This document shows positions 44,741 through 52,577 of a DNA stretch of 64,000 nucleotides, piece after piece. How positions within the stretch are numbered: the first letter of the stretch is position 1; each line of letters starts with the position of its first letter. The notes under the pieces were generated by a model that saw only the letters and a list, made by a program, of their open reading frames with translations, did not search any database and had not been told where the DNA came from. Both the position numbers and the translations under genes were made by a program. Source of the DNA: Kocuria sp. TGY1127_2 (GTDB taxonomy: Bacteria > Actinomycetota > Actinomycetes > Actinomycetales > Micrococcaceae); NCBI RefSeq assembly GCF_013394385.1, contig NZ_AP022834.1, positions 496,001 through 560,000 of the forward strand. The letters are read 5' to 3'.

Positions 44741-45013
44741 CTAGGAATGCTTAGCTGGACTGTTTGCCTCTATGACGGCCTTGGCCTTGCCCTCCGTGGA
44801 CTGGGCCTCAGCGCCCTCCTTGCCGGCCTCATGCGGGTCGGCCGAGTTTTTCTCGCCAAAGCTTCCGGTGCTTTCCCGACCAGCTTCTCGCGGGTCGGCA
44901 GCGTTTTTGTCTCCGAAGCTTCCGGTGCTCTGCTCACCGCCCCTATGGGCTTGTTCTGCGGTGTCCTCGCGATTTCCGAACTGTCCAGGGTTGTTTTTGT
45001 CAGCCATAATCAT
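44741..45013 (-). CDS. KGG-repeat general stress protein
   Basis: A 90-residue hydrophilic, probably disordered protein. It contains two near-identical units beginning STGSFGDKNAADPREAG and STGSFGEKNSADPHEAG, with acidic and Gly-rich context typical of the KGG stress-induced proteins. Such proteins accumulate in stationary phase or desiccation and are thought to protect cell components, but no enzymatic function is known. It precedes alcohol dehydrogenase and catalase genes on the same strand by about 230 bases. The start could be the first or third codon (both Met). Confidence 0.8.
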   Translation of the reverse strand: MIMADKNNPGQFGNREDTAEQAHRGGEQSTGSFGDKNAADPREAGRESTGSFGEKNSADPHEAGKEGAEAQSTEGKAKAVIEANSPAKHS

Positions 45014-45540
45014 GCCCTTTCCAATATTGGGAGGTTTGTCTTAGGGCTGTGCGCTTCATGATCCATGAAACTCTCTCGCAGCTTCTTTATCAAGCGCCTT
45101 CCGGGATTTTCTTGACCGAATTCGTCTCCGCCTCGACGATTCGCCCAAAAATTCCTTTACGAGTTGAGGTTCACATCGCCTGAGAAATGACTGTTAAATA
45201 TAAGGGGGTCGAGGAGTCGTTCTCTCGATCGGCTCCTCGACCCTGGCAGCTCGGACTGAAGCGCACATGTTTTGTCCGAGATTGCCCTCGCACGGATCAC
45301 GGTTATTGTGTCGTCGAGCTATAAAAACTATATCTCGAAAGCAAAAATCGGCGTCGAAAACGCTTATCCTCCTGGTTAGTCATGCTTTGGTTACCGTGGG
45401 GTTCAGTGCTGTCGGCCACTGTGAATATGATACTCAGGCATATTTTCTTCGTTTGGTGTCCGTAACAACAACTAATAAGTCAGTACCTGTACCAGTGGGT
45501 AACAGTTCCGAGGCTGTTTTCGGGTTGTGAATATATTGCT

Positions 45541-45700
45541 GTGGCGGCCAGTATGTAGTCGCAATTCCGGCAGTGTGCTTCTCCGGAAATGCGGCCTGGC
45601 CGGAGGTGAGGGACGGGGTGAAAATCCCTGGACAGGTCGCCTGAGGCATCGAAGACAGTGTTCGGCGAGCAGCCAGGGGAGCCGCTTCGCGGGGGAATCC
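45541..45700 (+). ncRNA. Possible degenerate cobalamin-riboswitch-like element
   Basis: GGGACGGGGTGAAAATCCC resembles the GGGAA-N-CGGTGAAAATCC block of cobalamin riboswitches, and AGCCAGGGGAGCC, some 45 bases on, resembles the B12 box AGCCAGGAGACC. GCGGC near 45545 can pair with GCCGC near 45682 as a closing stem. The ACTGT block is missing and no B12 gene follows, so this may be a relic or chance match. Confidence 0.3.
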
Positions 45701-45815
45701 CCCGGGTGGACCACGGCCAAAGAGCTCGCACGTGTCCCAGAGCCCGGAAGGGGGGGGGTGTCATTGTTAAATCCAGAGAAATGGTTCCGGAAGCAGGTTG
45801 TGACACCATCGTGGG

Positions 45816-45959
45816 ATGGACCATGGCGTGGAAATTCATCCGGTGACGGAATCTCTGTCTCCGACCGGTTTCGAAGTGGTCTGCACTTGTGGCTGGGAAG
45901 TAGAGGTTACTGACCAAGAGGACGCGGCTTCTCAAAAACTCGGGCACCTGGGCGAATAA
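45816..45959 (+). CDS. 47-residue CTCGW small protein
   Basis: A short frame of 47 residues, reading MDHGVEIHPVTE then FEVVCTCGWEVEVTDQEDA and ending HLGE. The CxCGW core followed by an acidic helix matches small actinobacterial proteins with a half zinc-ribbon look, often annotated as hypothetical. There is no strong ribosome binding site (only GTGGG close to the ATG). It stands alone in a 1.45 kb gap, downstream of the riboswitch-like element. Coding is supported by its sequence character, not by context. The function is unknown. Confidence 0.55.
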   Translation: MDHGVEIHPVTESLSPTGFEVVCTCGWEVEVTDQEDAASQKLGHLGE

Positions 45960-46470
45960 ACTCAAGTCGAGCATGGGGTATTCGAAAGGGCCGGTGTGGG
46001 TCAGCGGCGTTCGTGACGAACCGACCTGCAATTTGATCTCTACCGGGCGCTCCGGTATTCGGGCCCTGCACCCTTCGAGGTCACTTTGCTTCTCGATCAA
46101 ATGGTCGGAAACCAGCACCCCGCTGGGTGCTTCGATCGCCGAATGTGATTGCGTTCCATGCGGGGAACCCATAGCCGCAATCGCGCTGGCGAGGTGAGCC
46201 GCGAACGCATCTGTCGATGGTCAGGTCCATGAGTCCCGCTTGGGCGGAAATATCGTCGGTCAAGCAACGGACGTGTTGGCGACTCAGCTCTGCGGCGACC
46301 ATCGCGGGCCTCAGGGTGGCTTTGCGGTAGTCGCCTCTGTCCTTGTGCTGAAATTTTCGCACAGCATGCGGGGCACTGACGGCCAACCCCTCAGCACGCA
46401 GGCACAACCGCAACCGGTGTGTCGTGGCGCACAGTTGATGGAGTGTTCTTCACTCACAAGGGAGGTTCCC

Positions 46471-47961
46471 ATGACAGAGAGATCCTCGCGGCTCGGCGCT
46501 CGACATCTTTCCACCGGTTCACTGGTATTCATGATCATTGCTGCCTCGGCTCCATTGACGGTGCTGGCCGGTGGTGTTCCGACGAGCTTCGCCGTCTCGG
46601 GGCGCCTCGGTGTGCCCCTTTGCTATGTCGCTCTCGGCATCATTCTGATGCTCTTCGCGATCGGCTACGGAGCCATGAGCGGACATATCCACAACGCAGG
46701 GGCTTTCTACGCCTACATCACGGAGGGCCTTGGTGGGCGGCAAGGAATCGGGGCCGCAATCCTCGCGCTCGTCTCTTACAACATGATGCAGATTGGACTG
46801 TACGGGCTGTTCGGGTTCTCCCTCGCAACCTTGCTCAGTAGTTGGACAGGGTTTAGTTTCCCCTGGTGGGGTGCGGCCCTCATGGGCTGGCTCATTGTCG
46901 GTGCGCTGGGTGTCAACAATGTGGACCTGTCGGCCAAAGTACTGGGAGTGCTCGTCAGCCTCGAATTCCTCGTCGTCATCGTCGTCTGCGTCGTCGGTCT
47001 GTTCACTGCTCCTGAGGGCATCTCAGCTCAAACCATCAGACCTGGAGACTTTTTCACCAACGGAATAGGCGTCCTTCTGGCTTTCGGCGTTGCCTCATTC
47101 ATGGGGTTCGAATCGGGAGCGATCTATTCCGAAGAGGCCAAGGACCCGCGAAGGACGGTTTCTCGAGCGACGTTCATTGCTGTCGGCATTATCGCCGTGT
47201 TCTATGCCTTCTCGTCGTGGTGCTTGGCCATGGGCATCGGACCTGGTGCGATCAACCAGCAGGCCGCCGAGTTCGGACCCGACCTGATCTTCGTCTGGCT
47301 TTCTCAGCTCGCCCCCGCCCTCTCGGAAATCTCCAACATTTTGTTCGTCACGAGTTTGCTCGCGGCTTTGATTGCTTTCCACAATGCGGCTGCGAGGTAC
47401 TTCTTCGCCCTCGGTCGGTCGGGAGTACTGCCTCGCCCACTCGCCAAGTCCGGACGGGCAGGGGCGCCCGTCGGCGGCTCCCTGGCACAGTCCATGTTGG
47501 CACTGATCGTCGTCGTCATTTTTGCATTCCTCGGTGCCGGGTCCGATATGGGGGAGATGTTTCCCATCACGACCCTGTTCACCTGGCTCACCAATGCTGC
47601 AGCTTTCGGGCTCGTATTTCTGCTCGCCGTTACCTCGGTGGCGATCCTGGTTTGGTTCGTCCGCAATCCCCAAGGGCATGGTCCTTTCACCCGGTACATA
47701 GCACCATCCTTGGCGACCCTTGGTTTAGGGGCTGTGGCCCTGCTCATCCTCGTGAATTTCGACCTCATGATAGGTCCAGACAACCCCTCGGCTCTGGTGT
47801 TCATCATGCCGGGCATCATTATCGTCTCGGGCGTCCTAGGGCTGATCTGGGGGCAGGTCATTATTCGCCGACGACCAGAAACTGTGTTGGCGACCAAAGG
47901 TCTCGACCGCGTGACCGGACCCTCCGAAATACGTCTTCCCTCAGAAAGGAATTTCTCATGA
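46471..47961 (+). CDS. APC family amino acid/amine permease
   Basis: A 496-residue membrane transporter of the amino acid-polyamine-organocation superfamily with about twelve helices. The first helix region reads GSLVFMIIAASAPLTVLAGGVPTSFAVSG and the sixth GVASFMGFESGAIYSEEAKDPRRTV, both typical. GGGAGG lies just before the ATG at 46471; the frame is open further upstream but that part has no family character. Its stop overlaps the start of a flavin amine oxidase gene (ATGA), so the substrate is probably an amine that the oxidase then deaminates. Confidence 0.9.
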   Translation: MTERSSRLGARHLSTGSLVFMIIAASAPLTVLAGGVPTSFAVSGRLGVPLCYVALGIILMLFAIGYGAMSGHIHNAGAFYAYITEGLGGRQGIGAAILALVSYNMMQIGLYGLFGFSLATLLSSWTGFSFPWWGAALMGWLIVGALGVNNVDLSAKVLGVLVSLEFLVVIVVCVVGLFTAPEGISAQTIRPGDFFTNGIGVLLAFGVASFMGFESGAIYSEEAKDPRRTVSRATFIAVGIIAVFYAFSSWCLAMGIGPGAINQQAAEFGPDLIFVWLSQLAPALSEISNILFVTSLLAALIAFHNAAARYFFALGRSGVLPRPLAKSGRAGAPVGGSLAQSMLALIVVVIFAFLGAGSDMGEMFPITTLFTWLTNAAAFGLVFLLAVTSVAILVWFVRNPQGHGPFTRYIAPSLATLGLGAVALLILVNFDLMIGPDNPSALVFIMPGIIIVSGVLGLIWGQVIIRRRPETVLATKGLDRVTGPSEIRLPSERNFS

Positions 47962-49286
47962 CTAATCCCCATATTGTCGTTGTCGGTGCCGGGTTCTCCG
48001 GGTTGGTAGCTGCGCGCGAACTGCACACGGCCGGCTTCGAGGTCGAAGTCGTCGAAGCCCGTGATCGCATAGGCGGCCGGGCCTGGACCGATGAACGGAT
48101 GGGTCACACCCTCGAAATGGGCGCGACGTGGGTCCATTGGATGCAGCCCCACGTTTGGAGCGAGATAACGCGCTACGGCCAAACGATTTATCCCAGCCCT
48201 TACACGGATCAGGCCTATTGGGTAACCAACGGTGAAGTGCGATCAGGCAGCGAAGCCGACATCGACCGTTTGATGGAACGGCCAATGAACGCGATTTTCG
48301 AAGGGTCGAAGGAGTTCTTCCCGTACCCTCATAATCCGTTGCATGTACTGTCGAATGAGTTCGACGGCCCGGAGGAAATCCGCCAGCGTTTTCTGGCTGC
48401 GGATCAGACGAGCGTCCTGGATATTCTGCGCCAAGGGGACTTCAGTCAAGAAGAGATTGACCTCTGCGATTCCTACTGGTCGGCCGGTTACATCGGCGAT
48501 CCGAACCGCGGTTCGTCGCTCATGGCCAAACAATGGGTCGCCTTGTCGGATCACCGGCAGTCCCTCATGGACGACCAAACCCTGCGGTTCAAACTCACTA
48601 ACGGCATGCGCGGCATCTATCAGAACATTGCCCAAGACCTGAACTGTCCGCTGCGGCTGAATACGCCCGTCAGTAAAATCCGCCACGACGCTTCCTCATC
48701 CGTCGTCACCCTGGAGAACGGTGAATCCATTGCCTGCGACGCCGTGATCGTCACCGTTCCGCTAGGCGCTCTGGAGAACATCGAGTTCGAGCCCGGACTG
48801 CCGCCGGCCATGAGGTCGGTGCTCAAGGAAAAATGGAATTCCACCGGATGCAAGACTTGGATCAAGATCAAGGGGCACCACAGCATCTTTGGCTATGCGC
48901 CGACCCCTGCCCGGGGAGCGCTTCTACGTAGCGAGTACTTTCTGCCCGACGGCGATACCATCTGTGTCTGCTTCGGTTCCCAGCATGACCAAGTCGATGT
49001 GAGCGACCCGAAGTCGGCCCAAAAGATCGTGGATCAATGGCGGCCTGATCTGGAAGTCGTGGACTGCACTGGGCACGATTGGGTCGCTGACAAATGGAGT
49101 GGTCAGGCATGGGCGACACTCAAGAAAGGACAGTTCACCAATGGGTGGCATCATTTCCACGAAACCGGGACCCGCTTGCGTTTCGCCGGAGCCGACTGGG
49201 CGCAGGGATGGCGCGGCGTCGTCGTGGACGGGGCAATAGAGACCGGGCTCTCGGCTTCTCGGCGGTTGATTCGTGAACTTGCTTGA
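47958..49286 (+). CDS. Flavin monoamine oxidase
   Basis: A 442-residue flavin amine oxidase. The FAD motif VVVGAGFSGLVAARELHTAG (about 7-26) is followed by EARDRIGGRAWT, and the C-terminal FAD region reads RLRFAGADWAQGWRGVVVDGAIETG. The enzyme oxidises a primary amine to aldehyde with release of ammonia and hydrogen peroxide. It is coupled to the upstream permease by a four-base overlap, giving a likely uptake-and-oxidation pair. The exact amine cannot be read from the sequence. An open frame extends upstream to 47217 but lies over the permease in another frame. Confidence 0.9.
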   Translation: MTNPHIVVVGAGFSGLVAARELHTAGFEVEVVEARDRIGGRAWTDERMGHTLEMGATWVHWMQPHVWSEITRYGQTIYPSPYTDQAYWVTNGEVRSGSEADIDRLMERPMNAIFEGSKEFFPYPHNPLHVLSNEFDGPEEIRQRFLAADQTSVLDILRQGDFSQEEIDLCDSYWSAGYIGDPNRGSSLMAKQWVALSDHRQSLMDDQTLRFKLTNGMRGIYQNIAQDLNCPLRLNTPVSKIRHDASSSVVTLENGESIACDAVIVTVPLGALENIEFEPGLPPAMRSVLKEKWNSTGCKTWIKIKGHHSIFGYAPTPARGALLRSEYFLPDGDTICVCFGSQHDQVDVSDPKSAQKIVDQWRPDLEVVDCTGHDWVADKWSGQAWATLKKGQFTNGWHHFHETGTRLRFAGADWAQGWRGVVVDGAIETGLSASRRLIRELA

Positions 49287-49423
49287 GCGTCCCTGAACGC
49301 TCAGAGAAGTCTTCCTCGCAGCGGTGAACCGGCCGTGGTGTGAGGCTTATCCAGACCAACTGACCCCGGGCAGTCGTTCAGCACGTTGCGCGCCTGTCGT
49401 GCGCGACGATGGTCGGAGCAAAG

Positions 49424-49461
49424 ACCGAGAGCGGGCCGCTGCCATGGCGCGCTCTCGGTCC
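49424..49461. terminator. Bidirectional terminator between amine oxidase and sugar porter genes
   Basis: GACCGAGAGCG and CGCTCTCGGTC form a perfect 11-bp stem with a 16-base loop, flanked by AAA on the left and CCTT on the right. It lies between two convergent genes. Confidence 0.75.
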
Positions 49462-49479
49462 TTACTCGGCCGAAGAACG

Positions 49480-50934
49480 TCACGGACGAGACTGGTCCGA
49501 GGTGGTCTCTTCCGTCCTGTCGAAGTCGTTGATCACCGTCGCCTGTTCCTGACGGATCTGCTGGATAGGCATCGAGTTGGTCTCGATGTCTTCCAATGTG
49601 CGGCCTCGTGTCTCCGGGACGAAGAACTTCACGAATAGCACTCCGAGGATGCAGATGACTCCGAAAATCGCGAATACGGCTTCTTGCGGCATGGATGCCG
49701 TCATGATCGGGAAGAGCAAACCAACCGCAAAGGAGCCGATCCAGTTGAACGACGAAGCGACCCCACTCGAACGTCCGCGGATGACCAACGGGAAGATCTC
49801 GCCCACAATCACCCAGGTCAGGGGCGCCCAGGTGAACGAGTAGAACGCCACGTAGAGGCTCAGGAAGATCACGATCATCATGGGGTTCACATCGCTGAAC
49901 ACGGTGTTGATCAGGGCCGGCAGGATGAATGAGAGACCCATGACGAGCCCACCCATGATGAGGAAGGTTCGTCGGTTGAACTTGTCCGCGATCACCAGGA
50001 ACAAAAGGGAACCCAGGACCAGGATGACGCCCTGGACAATGGGCCACAGAAGAGCGCTACTGGCAGAGCTTCCCGTGGCCGTCTCCACGATCAGCGGGAT
50101 GTAGTAGAAGATCGCGTTGGCGCCCTGGAATTGCTGGAACGCGGCGATGCCGACGCCCGCGATGACAAGATACCGATACTTGCCGTTGAACAGGGTCGCA
50201 AAGGACGTCGACTTCTGTGCTCGGGACTCGAGCTGTGCTGTCTCCTTGATCAGGGTGAGTTCCCTCGTGATGTCATCGCCCTTGCGAATGAATCCCAGGA
50301 CCCGGAGGGCTTCCTGATCCTTTCCGTGCTTGACCAGGAATCGCGGGGACTCGGGCAGACGGAGAACGCCGAAGTACAGGATGATGGCGGGAACGGCTGC
50401 CATGACGAGCATGGTTCTCCAGGCCCAGGCTTCGGGGAGGTCCTTGAGGAAGAAATCCACAAGATACGAAATCAGCATGCCGGAAACGATCATTGTTTGG
50501 TTGAGTCCCGACAGGCGTCCGCGGAGCTTGGCCGGAGCCAACTCGGACATGTACGCGGGGACCAGAGCAGACGCTGCGCCCACGGCGAGGCCGAGGAAGA
50601 TTCGCATCAGTACCAGGTAGAAATCTCCCTGGTGGGGCGCGATTCCGCACAGGACCGATCCCGCCACGAAAACCAGGGCTGAAGCCAGAATCATCTTTCG
50701 GCGGCCGAAACGGTCGGAGAGTTGCCCGGCAAGGGCGCCGCCAAAAATGGCTCCGAACATCACACCGGAGGTGATCCAGCCGATGACTGTCGCATTGTCG
50801 TGCAGCTCCCAATCGTTCTGCAGAAATGGGAGGGCGCCGGTCATGACGCCGATGTCGTACCCGAAGAGGATGCCACCGAACGAACCGAAGAAGTATATGA
50901 ATTTGCTGGAAATCTTGTGATCTGCTGCGGGCAT
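49480..50934 (-). CDS. araE: Sugar porter, probable L-arabinose:proton symporter
   Basis: A 484-residue major facilitator superfamily sugar porter with twelve helices. Motifs include GGILFGYDIGVMTGALPFLQ at helix 1, DRFGRRK, PESPRFLVKHG, and PETRGRTLEDIE near the C-terminus. The ATG at 50934 has AGGAGTGAGATC upstream; longer frames lack family character. It is preceded by a TTGACA promoter with a LacI-type operator that matches the one before araB, so I assign L-arabinose as the likely substrate. Other pentoses or hexoses cannot be excluded from sequence alone. Confidence 0.8.
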   Translation of the reverse strand: MPAADHKISSKFIYFFGSFGGILFGYDIGVMTGALPFLQNDWELHDNATVIGWITSGVMFGAIFGGALAGQLSDRFGRRKMILASALVFVAGSVLCGIAPHQGDFYLVLMRIFLGLAVGAASALVPAYMSELAPAKLRGRLSGLNQTMIVSGMLISYLVDFFLKDLPEAWAWRTMLVMAAVPAIILYFGVLRLPESPRFLVKHGKDQEALRVLGFIRKGDDITRELTLIKETAQLESRAQKSTSFATLFNGKYRYLVIAGVGIAAFQQFQGANAIFYYIPLIVETATGSSASSALLWPIVQGVILVLGSLLFLVIADKFNRRTFLIMGGLVMGLSFILPALINTVFSDVNPMMIVIFLSLYVAFYSFTWAPLTWVIVGEIFPLVIRGRSSGVASSFNWIGSFAVGLLFPIMTASMPQEAVFAIFGVICILGVLFVKFFVPETRGRTLEDIETNSMPIQQIRQEQATVINDFDRTEETTSDQSRP

Positions 50935-51158
50935 GATCTCACTCCTTGTGAGCCCATTCGGCCCACTTCTCATCGTCGAGGAAGGGAGCACATGATCGTG
51001 AGTCGACGACGTCGACGAGACCGATGCTGCCCACAATGGCCGAAGCCGTGCATGTGGTCGGTGACGGACTCTTCTGACGCGCAGTTGTCCACGCTGATGC
51101 ACTGCCCTTTCCATGTTGTACGCAGATGTTTGACGGTCGGGAGACAGTCTGGCCAAAA

Positions 51159-51174
51159 ATGAGAGCGCTAACAT
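51159..51174. promoter_or_regulatory. LacI-type operator upstream of the sugar porter
   Basis: ATGAGAGCGCTAACAT is an imperfect palindrome around AGCGCT. It shares ATG, AGCG and AACAT with the operator before araB. It lies just downstream of the -10 of the porter promoter, so a bound repressor would block transcription. Confidence 0.65.
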
Positions 51175-51188
51175 TTACGTTGATGTGT

Positions 51189-51218
51189 AGGCTAGTTCAC
51201 ATTTTTAGGGCTTGTCAA
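51189..51218 (-). promoter_or_regulatory. Promoter of the sugar porter gene
   Basis: On the minus strand TTGACA (51218-51213) is followed after 18 bases by TAGCCT (51194-51189). The leader to the ATG at 50934 is about 245 bases, and the matching operator lies just beyond the -10. Confidence 0.6.
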
Positions 51219-51249
51219 TGCTTCCTTTGGGCGCCCTTGGATGAGCGGG

Positions 51250-52266
51250 TCAGGCCCTCGGCGATGCTGTTGAGCGACGGATCACGAGTGTGGGGTCGAC
51301 GGGTGTCGGGTCGGCCGGCGCGTCTTGGAGCTGGGCGACCAGGGCGGCGACCACACGCCCGCCCAGAGCGCGGAAATCCTGATGGACGGTCGTGAGTGGG
51401 GGTTGGAAGTATCCCGATTCGGGGAGGTCGTCGAAGCCCATCACGCTGATGTTTTCCGGAACGCTCCACCCTCCATCCCTGAATGCGGACAAAGCGCCCA
51501 GGGCCATCGCATCGTTGGCGGACAGGATGGCGGTTGGCTGAGGTTTGTCGGTGCGAGACATGAGGTCCGTGGCTATGCGGTACCCGCATTCCGGGGACCA
51601 ATCGCCTTCGATTGTCTCAAAGCTCACTGCCAACTTTGTGCACTCATCGGTGGCTGCTCGGAGACGTTGCTGGGCATCGATCCAGTGGTGAGGCCCGCTC
51701 AGGAGGAGGATGTGTTTGTGGTGGAGCGCAGCAATGTGCTGGACGGCCAGTCTCATTCCGTGTTCCTGGTTCACGCTCATCGTGCTCAGATCGGACGCTT
51801 CGGTGCGGCTCGGGCCGACTACGATGAGCGGGACCCCAATAGTCGTGGCCCCTGCGTAGTGGACGAGTTCTTCATGAGCGGCAATGATGACTATGGCTTC
51901 GACCCCGCGATCGAGAAGCTGCCCCACGACGGCGTCGAATTCGGCCTTGGATCCTTCGCGAAGCGTTGTTAGCAACGTGGAATAGTTGCGAAGTCGCGCG
52001 GCTTCTTCGATTCCCACCAGCGTGTTGACTGGCCCGAAGAGGGCAGATCCACTCGTTACGACGCCGATGAGGCCGGATTTGTTGGTCACCAGGGTTCGCG
52101 CGGCATGGTTACGGCGGTACCCGGTTTCGCGAATTGCTTGCTCAACGCGTTCCCGTGTCTGGGGGCGCACTCCAGGGAAGCCGTTGATCACGCGGGACAC
52201 CGTTTGGTGGGATACCTTGGCGAGTTGAGCTACTTCGGCCATGCTCGGACGGTGTGATGTGGCCAT
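51250..52266 (-). CDS. LacI-family repressor of the arabinose genes
   Basis: A 338-residue LacI regulator. The N-terminal helix-turn-helix reads MAEVAQLAKVSHQTVSRVINGFPGV and the hinge includes AARTLVTNKSGLIGVV. The C-terminal periplasmic-binding-like domain follows (VMGFDDLPESGYFQPPLTTV). The ATG at 52266 has GGAGAAG upstream; an ATG at 52290 is an alternative. It lies between the porter and araBDA, and LacI-type operators flank it on both sides, so it most likely represses both transport and catabolism and is released by arabinose or a derivative. Confidence 0.88.
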   Translation of the reverse strand: MATSHRPSMAEVAQLAKVSHQTVSRVINGFPGVRPQTRERVEQAIRETGYRRNHAARTLVTNKSGLIGVVTSGSALFGPVNTLVGIEEAARLRNYSTLLTTLREGSKAEFDAVVGQLLDRGVEAIVIIAAHEELVHYAGATTIGVPLIVVGPSRTEASDLSTMSVNQEHGMRLAVQHIAALHHKHILLLSGPHHWIDAQQRLRAATDECTKLAVSFETIEGDWSPECGYRIATDLMSRTDKPQPTAILSANDAMALGALSAFRDGGWSVPENISVMGFDDLPESGYFQPPLTTVHQDFRALGGRVVAALVAQLQDAPADPTPVDPTLVIRRSTASPRA

Positions 52267-52577
52267 AAGGTGTTCTTCTCCAGGTGTCATGGACCGCCGC
52301 GGGTGCGGGCAGCTTCTGTCCGACGACGAAGCGGCCGCAATGTTGTGCAAGCGGGTCGAGGGCGGTCGTGCTCTAGTCCAACGGTAATGGAAACAGCTGT
52401 CCGGGCCCGCCTCTGCGGGTGCTGGATGTGCCCCGTATGTGACGGATTGGTGCTTGCCAAGGTGGGCAACTTGTTGCAGGATGAGACCTACGTCGCAAAT
52501 GTTAGCGATAACATCATCCTGGCGGGACGACGACGGCGTCGTTTCCTCCCAACGGAAAGACCACGGAAAGTTTCCAC
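52267..52577. other. Divergent control region between the LacI gene and araB
   Basis: About 310 bases. It holds the LacI-type operator given separately, an inverted repeat TTGCC/GGCAA near 52454-52470 and several TTGxxx hexamers, but I cannot name one promoter with good spacing. No gene is seen. Confidence 0.5.
52499..52514. promoter_or_regulatory. LacI-type operator upstream of araB
   Basis: ATGTTAGCGATAACAT has perfect six-base arms ATGTTA/TAACAT around GCGA. It lies 63 bases before the araB start and matches the operator before the sugar porter. Confidence 0.72.

Larger units (their letters stand above)
45014..46470. other. Long intergenic region with a small gene and possible riboswitch relic
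   Basis: About 1.45 kb with little coding potential except the 47-residue protein listed separately. The left 300 bases are AT rich and should hold promoters of the KGG gene. The middle holds the possible cobalamin-riboswitch-like element. From 46000 to 46470 open frames on the minus strand are long but shift frame and lack start signals, so I treat them as non-coding. The final 30 bases carry the binding site of the next gene. Confidence 0.5.

Noticed and set aside
45570-45770. Possible group II intron domain
   Set aside because: The GTGAAAATCCC segment and GC-rich stems first recalled intron domain I, but there is no reverse transcriptase frame, no domain V-like hairpin and no GTGCG-type 5' end.
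45480-46172. 230-codon minus-strand frame with protein-like stretches
   Set aside because: No family resemblance, no ribosome binding site, an upstream stop in frame, and it lies opposite the small CTCGW protein.
46081-46413. 110-codon minus-strand frame next to the permease gene
   Set aside because: Sequence lacks domain character and shifts frame relative to the neighbouring open frame; a frameshifted pseudogene is possible but not supportable.
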